From Desulfovibrio sp. Marseille-P6017 (lineage in GTDB: Bacteria > Bacillota_A > Clostridia > Peptostreptococcales > Peptostreptococcaceae): a stretch of DNA of 64,000 nucleotides. The notes beneath the pieces are model-generated. The model was given only the letters and a program-made list of their open reading frames with translations. It was not told the DNA's origin and searched no databases. The DNA lies in assembly GCA_900604495.1 (NCBI GenBank), contig UWOR01000013.1, forward strand, positions 28,301 to 92,300, read 5' to 3'. Within the stretch, counting starts at the first letter, position 1; every line of letters begins with the position of its first letter. The translations under genes and the position numbers were made by a program. Below are positions 45,009 to 54,418 of this stretch, piece after piece.

Positions 45009-45078
45009 GTATTTCACCCCCACTATTTCTAGTTATAGGTTTATTATATACCTTTTTTATATTTTTTTTAATATATAA

Positions 45079-45975
45079 TTATCTAAAACAGTTATTTCCT
45101 CGGCAATAATTACAAGGTTCCACGTGTACAGTTATTCCTTTTACAAATTCCATGTCCCTTATTATATCTTTTTCTAGTTGATTAGCTATATCATGACCTT
45201 CTGTTACTGTAATCTTTCCATCTACACAAATAACTAAGTCTATATATGCCATAGCCCCATGTTTTCTACTTCTTATTTCTCCTAAGTTCATTACACCATT
45301 TGTATTTTTGGCTATTGTTTTTATCTGATTTTCTTGTTCTATATCTATTGAAACATCCATCAGTTCATTGGCAGATCCAACTAAAATTTCAACTCCAACC
45401 TTTGCTACAAATACTGCAACTACTAATGATGCTATTGGGTCCAGTACCTTGAAGCCTAACATTGATCCAGCTATACCAATAAATGCAGCTACTGATGAAA
45501 GAGCGTCTGATCTATGGTGCCAAGCATCTGCCTTTAAAGCTGGTGAATTTATTTTATTTGCTATTTTTATAGTTATTCTATATTGATACTCCTTTATTAA
45601 TATTGATATAATTGATACCACTAATGGCAATTCTGTTGGAATTTGAATTTCATCTATTTTTCCTATAGATTTAAGTGCTTCTATTCCAATTGATATTGAA
45701 ACTACTATTAATAATATTGATAATAAAAATGATACCAGTGTTTCTGCTTTTTCATGTCCATAATTATGCTCTTTATCTACAGGAGTTGCTGAAATATAGT
45801 TTCCTAATAAAACACCTACAGAACTTATTATATCCGATGCTGAGTGTACTCCATCAGCTACCATTGCACTTGATTTACCAAATATACCTGCAATTATTTT
45901 TATAAATGTTAAAAATATGTTCCAAACAATTGATTGTTTAGTTATCTTATTTGATTCTTCGTATCTAGTTTCCAT
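45079..45975 (-). CDS. Cation diffusion facilitator metal transporter with cysteine tail
   Basis: Proton-coupled exporter of divalent metals (zinc, iron, manganese or cobalt). The product is about 298 residues with five or six membrane helices. Metal-site motifs are ADGVHSASD near residue 40 and DAWHHRSDAL near residue 150. A C-terminal cytoplasmic ferredoxin-like domain follows (EIRSRKHGAMAYIDLVICVD). The protein ends HVEPCNYCRGNNCFR, a three-cysteine tail that could bind metal. The ATG at 45975 sits just after GGAGGG and is preferred to the upstream ATG at 45987. Specific metal not determinable. Confidence 0.9.
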   Translation of the reverse strand: METRYEESNKITKQSIVWNIFLTFIKIIAGIFGKSSAMVADGVHSASDIISSVGVLLGNYISATPVDKEHNYGHEKAETLVSFLLSILLIVVSISIGIEALKSIGKIDEIQIPTELPLVVSIISILIKEYQYRITIKIANKINSPALKADAWHHRSDALSSVAAFIGIAGSMLGFKVLDPIASLVVAVFVAKVGVEILVGSANELMDVSIDIEQENQIKTIAKNTNGVMNLGEIRSRKHGAMAYIDLVICVDGKITVTEGHDIANQLEKDIIRDMEFVKGITVHVEPCNYCRGNNCFR

Positions 45976-46076
45976 AAATCCCTCCATTAATCAATATTCT
46001 TTAATCATAACTTTTATATGATATTGCATACTCTTTACGTTCAAGATTAATTATCAATTTCCAAAAATATAAAAAT

Positions 46077-46122
46077 GGGCATATCTCAAGATGAATTTTT
46101 AATATTCATTTTGAGATAGCCC
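46077..46122 (-). terminator. Intrinsic terminator after the M20 peptidase gene
   Basis: GGGCTATCTCAAAATGAAT pairs with ATTCATCTTGAGATATGCCC (with mismatches), followed by ATTTTT on the minus strand. Confidence 0.82.
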
Positions 46123-46145
46123 AAAATTATATAAACTTTATTTTG

Positions 46146-47261
46146 TTATGCTTGCTTAATTATCTCAACAACTGCTTTTGCAGAGTTAATTAAATCTTCT
46201 ATTGCTATATATTCATCTAGTGTATGAGCTTTCTTCATTCCTATACCCAGATTAACTGCCTTTATACCATTTTTATTTAAAATATTAGTATCACTTCCAC
46301 CACCTGTAGAAGCTGTTTTACCTTCTATATTTATATTAGCAAATGCTCTTTTTGTAAATTCAACTATATCATCATTATCATCTATATTAAGTGGAGAGTA
46401 CATTCTCTTAGTATCAACCTCAATTTTAGCTCCAAATTCTTCAGCTGCATTTTTAAAAGTATCTATCATATGCTTAGTTTGAACATCTAATTTTGATTCA
46501 TCTAAACTTCTAGCTTCTGCTATTATCTCCATCTCTGGCATAACTATATTTGTAGCTACTCCACCCTTAACTATTCCTATATTTGCAGTAGTTTCTTCAT
46601 CTATTCTTAATAAGTTCATATTATTTATAGCTTTTGATGCTACCATCATTGCACTTATTCCATCTTCAGGTTGAAGTCCTGCATGTGCTGGTTTTCCTAT
46701 TATTTTAACTTCTATTCTATCTTGTCCTGGAGCCTTTACTATTATTTCTCCTGGTGATCCACCACTATCTAATACAAATCCATAGTCTACATCTAATTTA
46801 GAGTAGTCTAAAGATTTAGCTCCAAATAATCCGCCTTCTTCCCATATAGAAAATACTACAGTTATATCTGTATGATCTATGTTATTTTCTTTTATATATC
46901 TTAATCCTTCTAATATAGCTGCTATCCCTGCCTTATCATCTGAACCTAATATTGTAGTTCCATCACTTTTTATTATTCCTGTGTCTTCATCTATTATAGG
47001 TTTTACCCCTATCCCTGGACTAACAGTATCCATGTGAGAACTGAATAATATTTTTTTTCCTTCTTTAGTTCCTTTTAATCTTGCTATAACATTTCCAGTT
47101 TCTGATCCAGTTTTTGCAGCTGCATCGTCTATTTCTACAGTTAATCCGATTTCTTCTAATTTGTTAACTAAAACCTTAGCAATTTTACCTTCTTTAGAAG
47201 TTGGACTGTCTATTTGCACTAATTCAAGAAATTCATCTATAAGTCTTTTATTATTTGTCAT
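46146..47261 (-). CDS. M20-family metallopeptidase, PepT-like
   Basis: Di-zinc exopeptidase related to tripeptidase PepT. The 371-residue product has FSSHMDTVSPG near residue 72, the bridging Asp region LGSDDKAGIAAI near 104, WEEGG near 138 (catalytic Glu pair) and VLDSGG near 166. PAHAGLQPEDGISAM starts the lid domain near 195, and a late KKAHTLDEY His is near 348. It is shorter than classic PepT (about 410), as in the PepT-like clostridial group. A terminator follows. Exact substrates unknown. Confidence 0.92.
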   Translation of the reverse strand: MTNNKRLIDEFLELVQIDSPTSKEGKIAKVLVNKLEEIGLTVEIDDAAAKTGSETGNVIARLKGTKEGKKILFSSHMDTVSPGIGVKPIIDEDTGIIKSDGTTILGSDDKAGIAAILEGLRYIKENNIDHTDITVVFSIWEEGGLFGAKSLDYSKLDVDYGFVLDSGGSPGEIIVKAPGQDRIEVKIIGKPAHAGLQPEDGISAMMVASKAINNMNLLRIDEETTANIGIVKGGVATNIVMPEMEIIAEARSLDESKLDVQTKHMIDTFKNAAEEFGAKIEVDTKRMYSPLNIDDNDDIVEFTKRAFANINIEGKTASTGGGSDTNILNKNGIKAVNLGIGMKKAHTLDEYIAIEDLINSAKAVVEIIKQA

Positions 47262-47343
47262 CTTTACTCCTCCAAAATTTATAATCTTAAATTATATTTT
47301 AGAGCATTATTAGATTATTATCAATAGATTCTAAATTTAATGA

Positions 47344-48537
47344 CTATTTTAGAATTCTTCTACTTCTTGAATCTATATAACATAGCCAGTATCCCAAATT
47401 ATCATTTTCATCATCACATGGTTGATAAACACTAAAACCTGTATGTCCTTGGTCTGGTTGTTCTTCTTTTCTTCCTGGCACTGCATAAATATAATTCTTT
47501 CTCTTATTATATTCATCATATTGAACTCCAAATAAATAATGTCTATATTTATATGCTTGCATTGTACAATCACTATACATTGTATAATTTAAAGTATTAA
47601 GATATCCTAGATAAGGCATTGTGTAACCACATAGAGTTGTAGGAGTAATATCTATTTTCCACCATCTTGCATTTTCTATATAATCATTTACAAATGGCTT
47701 TGTTTCTCTAAAATATTTTAAACCTTTTTTGATTTGTCTAGGCATTAATAGAGTTCCAGGAACTTTATTATTATGTTCTTGATAGGTATTTTGTTGAGTT
47801 TGTTTTCTATCTATTTCTGTATTTTTCTTTGTAGCTGTTTGAACATTTCTACTTCGTCTATGTGGTTTAGCTTTCTTGTCAGATTCTAGAGTCTTATAAT
47901 CATTTATATTATCTTCGTATTGACTATTTCTAATATAAGTTTCTTGGATTGGCTTTACTTCTTCTATTTCTTCTACTCCATTTATATTCTCTATTTCCTC
48001 TATTTCTTCATAGGTATTATCTTCATCATCTTCTTCTATTTCAATATACTCAATTTCTTCATACTCTTCATATTCATCATCATCGTCGTCTACTTCTATA
48101 TACTCTACTTCTTCATATACATCATCTTCTTCTGTATTAGGATATTCATCTTCATCTCCCATAAATAAGATTTCTTCATAATTTTCTATCTTACTTCCCT
48201 TAAATCCTATAAGTGGTACAGTTTTTTCATATAATAAAGCTATTCCTTTAATCTCTGCAGTTGGGTCATCTAAATTTAATACAAATTCTCCCTTTCCTTG
48301 CTCACTTAAAGTAATTTTACCTAAGTCTATAGTTTCGTAGTCACTTCTTATAGCTATAACCCTGTATCCGTCCTTCATATATTTAAGGTTCTCTACATAT
48401 AGTGCTACAATTGATTTATCATCATTTATTTCTATCTTTGCAAAAGCCTTTGGCAAAATACGTTCTTTATATCTGAAGTTCATGTCTTTTGATTCTAGAA
48501 TTATATAATCCCTTTTAAATTTTTTATTAGAAGACAC
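47344..48537 (-). CDS. Unrecognised three-part protein with long acidic linker
   Basis: I do not recognise this family. It has 397 residues in three parts. Residues 1-120 form a compact beta-rich domain (YRVIAIRSDYETIDLGKITL). Residues about 125-205 are extremely rich in Glu/Asp/Tyr/Ile (patterns such as EEVEYIEVDDDDDEYEEYEE). A Lys/Arg/Gln-rich hinge follows, then a C-terminal domain (about 265-397) rich in Tyr, Trp and Cys (WWKIDITPTTLCGYTMPYLGYLNTL, ending CYIDSRSRRILK). The start is GTG with GGGAGGGG upstream. No signal peptide. It follows ksgA on the same strand. A spore-coat or nucleoid-related role is possible but not shown. Confidence 0.78.
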   Translation of the reverse strand: MSSNKKFKRDYIILESKDMNFRYKERILPKAFAKIEINDDKSIVALYVENLKYMKDGYRVIAIRSDYETIDLGKITLSEQGKGEFVLNLDDPTAEIKGIALLYEKTVPLIGFKGSKIENYEEILFMGDEDEYPNTEEDDVYEEVEYIEVDDDDDEYEEYEEIEYIEIEEDDEDNTYEEIEEIENINGVEEIEEVKPIQETYIRNSQYEDNINDYKTLESDKKAKPHRRSRNVQTATKKNTEIDRKQTQQNTYQEHNNKVPGTLLMPRQIKKGLKYFRETKPFVNDYIENARWWKIDITPTTLCGYTMPYLGYLNTLNYTMYSDCTMQAYKYRHYLFGVQYDEYNKRKNYIYAVPGRKEEQPDQGHTGFSVYQPCDDENDNLGYWLCYIDSRSRRILK

Positions 48538-48590
48538 TTCATTCCCCTCCCCTTTACATAAGTTCTCTAGATAGTATATGTTTAAGGCAT

Positions 48591-48620
48591 AAAAAAAAGT
48601 ACCTTCTATTTTGAAGGTAC
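48591..48620 (-). terminator. Intrinsic terminator overlapping the end of ksgA
   Basis: GTACCTTC and GAAGGTAC form the stem, with an eight-T tail on the minus strand. It overlaps the last codons of ksgA. Confidence 0.85.
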
Positions 48621-49475
48621 CATTGAGTTTATAACATTTGAAAGTGTTGCAAACTCTTCTATTGTAAGAGTTTCTCCTCTTCTTTTTTCATCTATATTTG
48701 CATTTAATAATGCTTCCTTTATTTGTTCTTTAGTTAAAAATCCTAATGTCCCTAATGCATTAAGAAGAGTTTTTCTTCTTTGCCCAAAGGATGCTTTAAC
48801 TGTTTTAAAGAATATCTCTTCGCTATCTACTGGATACTTTCTTTCTTCTCTAACATGAAGACCTATAACTGTAGAATCTACATTTGGTTGAGGAACAAAC
48901 ATATGTCTAGGTGCTTTTGCTACTATTTCTGTATCACAGTAATATTGTACAGCCACTGATAATGCTCCATAATCTTTTGTTCCTGGTCCTGCATTCATTC
49001 TATCTGCAACTTCCTTTTGAACCATAACAACTATATCAGTTACTGGTATATTTTCTTCTAAGAATTTCATTACTATCGGTGTAGTTATATAATATGGAAG
49101 GTTAGCTACTAATTTAACTGGTCCTCCCGATAGTTTTTCTTTTACTAATTCTTCTACACCTACCTTTAATATATCTTGATTAATTACTTCTACATTATCT
49201 AAGTCTGATAAAGTTTCTTCAAGTATTGGTATTAATGTTTTATCTATTTCTATAGCTATAACTTGATCAGCTACTTTACCCATTTCACGTGTAAGTGTAC
49301 CTATTCCTGGTCCAACTTCTATTATTTTATCACCTTCTGATAATCTAGCTCCTGATAATATTCTGTCTATAACATTATCATCTATTAAAAAGTTTTGACC
49401 TAATGATTTTGAAAATTTAAAATTATGCTTTTGAACTACTTCTTTGGTAGCTTTATGAGATGAAAGTCTATCCAT
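48606..49475 (-). CDS. rsmA: 16S rRNA dimethyladenosine transferase
   Basis: Also called KsgA; dimethylates two adjacent adenines near the 3' end of 16S rRNA. The 289-residue product has SLGQNFLIDDNVIDRI near residue 24, the SAM motif EVGPGIGTLTREM near 54 and the catalytic NLPYYITTP near 125. A C-terminal FGQRRKTLLNAL helix is near 228. It lies 53 bases downstream of rnmV, the usual Firmicutes pair. Confidence 0.97.
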   Translation of the reverse strand: MDRLSSHKATKEVVQKHNFKFSKSLGQNFLIDDNVIDRILSGARLSEGDKIIEVGPGIGTLTREMGKVADQVIAIEIDKTLIPILEETLSDLDNVEVINQDILKVGVEELVKEKLSGGPVKLVANLPYYITTPIVMKFLEENIPVTDIVVMVQKEVADRMNAGPGTKDYGALSVAVQYYCDTEIVAKAPRHMFVPQPNVDSTVIGLHVREERKYPVDSEEIFFKTVKASFGQRRKTLLNALGTLGFLTKEQIKEALLNANIDEKRRGETLTIEEFATLSNVINSMVPSK

Positions 49476-49528
49476 ATTCTTTCTCCTTTATTGTCTTTTA
49501 ATATTATTTTATTACTATAATTAAAAAA

Positions 49529-50071
49529 TTACTTAGCACTATCAATAGTGTCTACTGCTTTAAGAAACTCTTCTCTACTTACGCCATAGTTATTTAATCT
49601 ACTTAAAAATTGCTTTGCATTTCCGTATCCAATTCCAAGTATTTTCCCTATTTCATCTCTTCTATAAGATGCATCCTCATTTCCAATAAGCTGATTTCTT
49701 ATTAAATCAACTTGTGTAAATTCAGTTCTTTTTTCTACGCTTTCCGTTCTAACTTTATTTAAAGCTACTAATATACTTTGTGGAGAGGCATTTTCTATTC
49801 CTATGTCTCCATCTTTTTTAGCTTCTTCCCTTGGTAAAAATGCATGTTTGCATCCTGGTACTTCTGCTGCTATTTTTTTTCTTATTTTTTCTCCAGCAAA
49901 ATCTGGATCAGTGAATATTATTACTCCACGTCTTTTTTGAGCAGCTTTTATACGTTCCATAACACCTTTAGGAAATCCAAATCCTCCTGTAGTTATAAGT
50001 TCTGCATCTAATGCTCTTTTTACTGCAGTAACATCATCTCTACCTTCTACTACTATTACTTCTTTTATCAT
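49529..50071 (-). CDS. rnmV: Ribonuclease M5
   Basis: TOPRIM nuclease that matures 5S rRNA by double-strand cleavage of its precursor. The 180-residue product has VVEGRDDVTAVKRAL near residue 6 and IIFTDPDFAGEKIRKKI near 50, the TOPRIM acidic residues. A C-terminal domain (YRRDEIGKILGIGYGNAKQFLSRLN) follows. It sits between tatD and ksgA. A 5S gene is present at the right end of this window. Confidence 0.95.
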   Translation of the reverse strand: MIKEVIVVEGRDDVTAVKRALDAELITTGGFGFPKGVMERIKAAQKRRGVIIFTDPDFAGEKIRKKIAAEVPGCKHAFLPREEAKKDGDIGIENASPQSILVALNKVRTESVEKRTEFTQVDLIRNQLIGNEDASYRRDEIGKILGIGYGNAKQFLSRLNNYGVSREEFLKAVDTIDSAK

Positions 50072-50285
50072 TATAATTTCACCTTTTATCTATTTTAATC
50101 TCGTATCTTAGCTTACATCTTTATATTTTACGTTTTTTACAATATTTTATCAAGAAAAATAAAACCTTGAAATTATTAAAATAATTTAACTTCGATCTTT
50201 AGATTTTGCACTAGTATGAGTTTATATGATATTATTATATTAGTCAAAATGTAAATAAACTAATCAATTAAGTAGGAGACATAGC

Positions 50286-50665
50286 ATGATAAATAAAATA
50301 GCAAAAGTAACAATTTATGTAAATAATCAAGATGACGCAAAAAATTCTGGACTGAAAAGTTAAACTTTGTAACAAAAATAGATGAAACTGAAGGAGCATT
50401 AAGATGGATAGAAGTTGCTCCAAAGGAAAGTGAATGGGTTACTATAGTTCTATATGATAAAAATCTTATGAAGAGTCAATATCCAACGGCTAATACAGAT
50501 TATAAAACTGTTATATTAAGTACTGAAGATTTAGAAAATGCGCATAAAGAAATGAAGTCTAAAGGTGTAGAGGTAACAGATATAGTTACTATGCCGTATG
50601 CTAAATTATTTACATTCAAAGATCAAGATAATAATGAATACCTTTTACGTGAAGATAAATTCTAA
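50286..50665 (+). pseudogene. VOC/glyoxalase-family protein gene with one-base frameshift
   Basis: Small vicinal-oxygen-chelate protein of the glyoxalase/bleomycin-resistance superfamily. AGGAG precedes the ATG at 50286. The first frame reads MINKIAKVTIYVNNQDDAKN and then hits a stop at 50363 after a missing base near 50345, in the AATT-CTGG stretch. Adding one T restores FWTEKLNFVTKIDE and joins the downstream frame, which continues to 50665 with GALRWIEVAP, LENAHKEMKSKGVEV and the usual C-terminal FKDQDNNEYLL. The rebuilt protein would be about 126 residues. It may be a real mutation or a sequencing error. A two-way terminator follows. Confidence 0.85.
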
Positions 50666-50677
50666 TAAATAGTACAT

Positions 50678-50735
50678 AAAAAGCTACCATAAAATAAATT
50701 CAAGTCACTTTAATTTATTTTCATGGTAGCTCTTT
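50678..50735. terminator. Two-way terminator between the VOC gene and tatD
   Basis: AGCTACCATAAAATAAATT pairs with AATTTATTTTCATGGTAGCT (one bulge) with A- and T-rich flanks on both strands. Confidence 0.8.
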
Positions 50736-50758
50736 TATTTCTAATATTATATAAGTAA

Positions 50759-51529
50759 TTATTTTATATTAAACAATCTCTTAGCATTTTCCTTAGTTGC
50801 ATTACAAACAGCTTCATAAGATATTCCTTTTTCTTGAGCTATCTTATCCGCTACAAAAGCTACTAATGATGGATCATTTCTTTTACCTCTATGTGGCTCT
50901 GGTGCCATATATGGTGAATCAGTTTCTATTAATAAATATTCTAGTGGAATTTCTTTTGCAACTTCTCTAGTTTTTTTATTATTTTTGAAAGTAACTGTTC
51001 CTGGTATAGAAATATAACATCCCATCTTAACATATTCTCTTGCTAATTCTACATTACCACTATAACAATGAAGTACACACCCTATTTCAGGACTCTTAGT
51101 GTTTTTTATAATCTCAAAAGTATCACCATGTGCATCTCTATCATGTATTATTATTGGTAATTTTAATTCATTAGCAAGCTCTATTTGCTTTTTAAACCAC
51201 TCTTTTTGTACTTCTCTTGGAGAATTATCATAATAGTAATCTAATCCTATTTCTCCTATAGCAACTACTTTTTCATTTTCAGTAGCTAACTTTCTTAAAG
51301 TATCTATTGCAGTATCATCAAGTTCTCCTACATCATGTGGGTGAACTCCAACTGCTGCATATATAAAATCATATTTATTAGCAAGTTCAACACTACTAAT
51401 AGATGTTTTTATATCTGCTCCTGGGTTTACAACTAAATCAACTTTATTTTCTTTAAGAGAAGCTATTAAAGCTTCTCTATCTTCATCAAATCTTTCATCA
51501 TTTAGATGTGCATGCGAATCAAATAACAT
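50759..51529 (-). CDS. tatD: TatD-family metal-dependent DNase
   Basis: TIM-barrel metallohydrolase with 3'-exonuclease / D-tyrosyl-type quality-control links in studied members. The product is about 256 residues with LFDSHAHLN at residue 2, AAVGVHPHDV near 61, GEIGLDYYY near 91, HDRDAHGD near 127 and HCYSG near 152. ETDSPYMAPEPHRGKRN is near 203. A longer frame reaches 51571 within metG, but the ATG at 51529 follows AAGGAG at nine bases and gives the family start. It is downstream of metG. Confidence 0.95.
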   Translation of the reverse strand: MLFDSHAHLNDERFDEDREALIASLKENKVDLVVNPGADIKTSISSVELANKYDFIYAAVGVHPHDVGELDDTAIDTLRKLATENEKVVAIGEIGLDYYYDNSPREVQKEWFKKQIELANELKLPIIIHDRDAHGDTFEIIKNTKSPEIGCVLHCYSGNVELAREYVKMGCYISIPGTVTFKNNKKTREVAKEIPLEYLLIETDSPYMAPEPHRGKRNDPSLVAFVADKIAQEKGISYEAVCNATKENAKRLFNIK

Positions 51530-51542
51530 ATTTATTATCTCC

Positions 51543-53492
51543 TTATCTAACTTCGCATCCGTCTTTAGCACCTGTAGTTGTTGGTATTAATAAATCATCT
51601 CCATCATCTCCAGCAGCTAGTATCATTCCTTGAGATTCTACTCCTCTTAACTTAACTGGCTTTAAGTTACATACAACTATAACTTCTTTTCCAACCATTT
51701 CTTCTGGCTTGTACCATTTAGCTATTCCTGATACTATTTGTCTAGTTTCTGGTCCTAATTTAACTTGAGATACTAATAATCTGTCAGCTTTTGGATGCTT
51801 TTCACAACTTACTATTTTACCTACTCTTAACTCTACTTTATCTAAGTCATCTATTGTTATTTCTTCTTTATGAGTTAAAGTTTCTTCTTTAACTTCTTCC
51901 ACTGTTTCTACTTTTCCTGAGAATAATTCTTCCAATTCTGTTACCTCTTTCTCTATGTCTAATCTTGGGAATAAACTTTCACCTTTGTGTACTTTAGTAT
52001 TTTCTCCTATAAGTCCAAAGGTATTTGTACTTTCCCAGTTTGTTAATTCTTCTTGTCCTGCTATTCCTAATTGATCATATATTTTGTTAGCAGTTGTTTC
52101 CATCATTGGTCTTATTAAAGTTGATACTATTCTTATAGACTCACATAAATTATATAAAACTGTATCTAACTCATCTTTTTTAGCTTCATCTTTAGCTAAA
52201 GCCCATGGCATAGTTTCATCTATGTACTTGTTAGTTCTTCTTATTAACTTCCATACATTTTCTAATGCTTCATGGAATTGCATTTTATCCATTTCAGCTT
52301 CAAAGTTTTCTCTAGATGCTTTTGCTTGTAATTTTAACTCTTCATCAAATGCAGTTGCTACTTTTGGCATTGGTATTATACCACCATTATATTTCTCAAC
52401 CATAGCTACTGTTCTACTTACTAAGTTACCTAAATCATTTGCAAGGTCTGAGTTTATTCTAGTTACAAAGTTTCTATGTGTATAGCTTCCATCTTGACCG
52501 AAAGCAAATTCTCTTAATAAGAAGTATTTTAATGCATCTATTCCATATCTTTCTATCATAGGCTCTGGATAAACTATATTTCCTTTTGATTTACTCATTT
52601 TATCATTAGCAAATAATATCCATCCATGTCCATAAACTTGCTCTGGAACTGGTAAATCTAAAGCCATTAATAATGCTGGCCATATTATAGTGTGGAATCT
52701 TACAATCTCTTTACCTACTATTTGTACATTTGCTGGCCAATATTTTTTAAATTCTTCTTCATTTTCACTCATGTATCCTAATGCAGTTATATAGTTGCAT
52801 AAAGCATCTACCCAAACGTATATTACATGTTTCTCATCAAATGGAACTTTTATACCCCAGTCGAAAGTAGTTCTAGTTACACATAAATCTTCTAAACCTT
52901 TTTCTAAGAAGTTTGCAACCATTTCATTCTTTCTTGCTGCTGGGAAGCAGAATTTATCATTTTTAAATAATTCTTTTAATCTGTCTTCATATTTAGATAA
53001 TTTGAAGAAGTAAGCTTCTTCTTTAGCTAAGTATGTTTCTCTTCCACAGTCTGGGCACTTATCTCCATCAACTAACTGAGACTCTGTCCAGAAACTTTCA
53101 CATGGAGTACAATATCTACCTTCATATGCACCTTTGTATATATCACCTTGCTCATATAACTTAGTGAATATCTTTTGTATAATATCTTTATGTCTATCTT
53201 GAGTTGTTCTTATAAAATCGTCATAAGATATATCCATTGTGTTCCATAAATCTTTTATTCCTGCTATCATTCCATCTAAGTATTCCATTTCTGTCATACC
53301 TTTTTCTCTTGCAGTTTTTTGTATTTTTTCTCCGTGCTCATCAGTACCTGTTAAAAATTTTACATCAAATCCTGAAAAACGTTTAAACCTAGCTATTGCG
53401 TCTGCTGCTACAGTTGTGTAAGTATGTCCTATATGTAAATTTCCACTTGGATAATATATAGGCGTTGTAACATAAAAAGTTGGTTTGCTCAT
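51543..53492 (-). CDS. metG: Methionyl-tRNA synthetase
   Basis: Charges tRNA-Met. The 649-residue protein has the HIGH motif at residues 20-23 and a zinc-binding insert (CTPCESFW and CPDCGRE, near residues 126-150). The KMSKS loop is near 298, followed by an anticodon-binding helical domain. The C-terminal tRNA-binding OB-fold is at about residues 548-649 ([21 protein letters not shown]). GGAGG precedes the ATG. Expression is controlled by the T-box leader at 53525-53775. tatD follows directly. Confidence 0.97.
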   Translation of the reverse strand: MSKPTFYVTTPIYYPSGNLHIGHTYTTVAADAIARFKRFSGFDVKFLTGTDEHGEKIQKTAREKGMTEMEYLDGMIAGIKDLWNTMDISYDDFIRTTQDRHKDIIQKIFTKLYEQGDIYKGAYEGRYCTPCESFWTESQLVDGDKCPDCGRETYLAKEEAYFFKLSKYEDRLKELFKNDKFCFPAARKNEMVANFLEKGLEDLCVTRTTFDWGIKVPFDEKHVIYVWVDALCNYITALGYMSENEEEFKKYWPANVQIVGKEIVRFHTIIWPALLMALDLPVPEQVYGHGWILFANDKMSKSKGNIVYPEPMIERYGIDALKYFLLREFAFGQDGSYTHRNFVTRINSDLANDLGNLVSRTVAMVEKYNGGIIPMPKVATAFDEELKLQAKASRENFEAEMDKMQFHEALENVWKLIRRTNKYIDETMPWALAKDEAKKDELDTVLYNLCESIRIVSTLIRPMMETTANKIYDQLGIAGQEELTNWESTNTFGLIGENTKVHKGESLFPRLDIEKEVTELEELFSGKVETVEEVKEETLTHKEEITIDDLDKVELRVGKIVSCEKHPKADRLLVSQVKLGPETRQIVSGIAKWYKPEEMVGKEVIVVCNLKPVKLRGVESQGMILAAGDDGDDLLIPTTTGAKDGCEVR

Positions 53493-53524
53493 TTGTGTTG
53501 CCTCCTTTTAAAGTTGTTTTTAAT

Positions 53525-53775
53525 TAAAAAACTCGCCTCCTATGATTATTACATAGGGGCGAGATTATATACGCGGTACCACCCTAATTTATCTATGACT
53601 AATAGATATCTTAGTAGACTATAACGCATCCATCCGTTTTATCTTACTTTAGTTCAGATAAAAAGCTCCAAGGCCATCTTCAATAAATCCTTTAACGCTA
53701 GCTTTCACCTAATCTAGCTCTCTGTAGAAAAAATCATTATTTACTCTTCTTTTCATAGCTTTTATAAATACTATA
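53525..53775 (-). ncRNA. T-box leader of metG
   Basis: The minus-strand RNA carries the T-box core AGGGTGGTACCGCG (53572-53585). Stem I features are ACAGAGAGCTAG and GGTGAAAGCTAGC. A candidate Met specifier ATG lies at 53675-53677 in the sequence GAAGATGGCC. The terminator CTCGCCCCTATG/CATAGGAGGCGAG with six T is at 53525-53563. Uncharged tRNA-Met should stabilise the antiterminator and allow metG expression. A −10-like TATAAT is at 53803-53808. Confidence 0.93.
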
Positions 53776-53893
53776 TTTATATTATTAACTTCTATATACA
53801 CTATTATACATGTCTTGTACTACAAGTAATAATTTTTAAATCATTATTATTTTTTATTCTATTAAAATTATGTATTATTGTCAACTAGTGTTT

Positions 53894-54418
53894 CTATGTG
53901 AATATCAAATAACATATAAATACAGATGCTATTACACCTGCTATATGGCTTAGCATTGAACAAAGCAGTGTATGTCTTGTATTTTTTATTTTTAAGCTTC
54001 CATAATATATTGCCATTGTATAAAATATTGTTTCTGATGCTCCAACAATAGTTGATCCCATCTTCTCTACTAATGAATCTATACCTACCCTTTGTATTAG
54101 CTCGTTGTACATTCCAAGGGCTCCACTTCCTGATAAAGGTTTTATTATTATTAACCCAATTAATTCCTTTGGTATACTCATAATATTTGCTATTGGTTCA
54201 AATATAAACTCTAACATTTCAATACCTCTTCCTGCCTTAAATATACCTATCGCTAAAAATATGCCTATTATATATGGAAGTATTGACCATGCTGTTTTTA
54301 GTCCATCTATTGCACCCTTTACAAAACTTTCATATATATCTATCTTTTGTCTTTTACCATAAATAACTATATATAATATTATTATAGGTATTATCAAGTT
54401 AGAAAATATGTCCAACAT
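53894..54418 (-). CDS. spmB: Spore maturation protein B
   Basis: Membrane protein with a nucleoside-recognition (Gate) domain, needed for spore core dehydration and DPA handling. The 174-residue product starts MLDIFSNLIIPIIILYIVIYG and has PLSGSGALGMYNELI near residue 92 and GASETIFYTMAIYYGS near residue 125, both typical. About five hydrophobic segments. Its start overlaps the spmA stop by one base, indicating translational coupling. Confidence 0.93.
   Translation of the reverse strand: MLDIFSNLIIPIIILYIVIYGKRQKIDIYESFVKGAIDGLKTAWSILPYIIGIFLAIGIFKAGRGIEMLEFIFEPIANIMSIPKELIGLIIIKPLSGSGALGMYNELIQRVGIDSLVEKMGSTIVGASETIFYTMAIYYGSLKIKNTRHTLLCSMLSHIAGVIASVFICYLIFT

Noticed and set aside
47373..47573. 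Small minus-strand ORF inside the acidic protein gene
   Set aside because: Out-of-frame overlap without its own ribosome-binding site.
47920..48168. Plus-strand ORFs rich in Phe/Ile/Tyr opposite the acidic protein
   Set aside because: They are shadows of the Glu/Asp-rich coding stretch read in antisense and have no ribosome-binding site.
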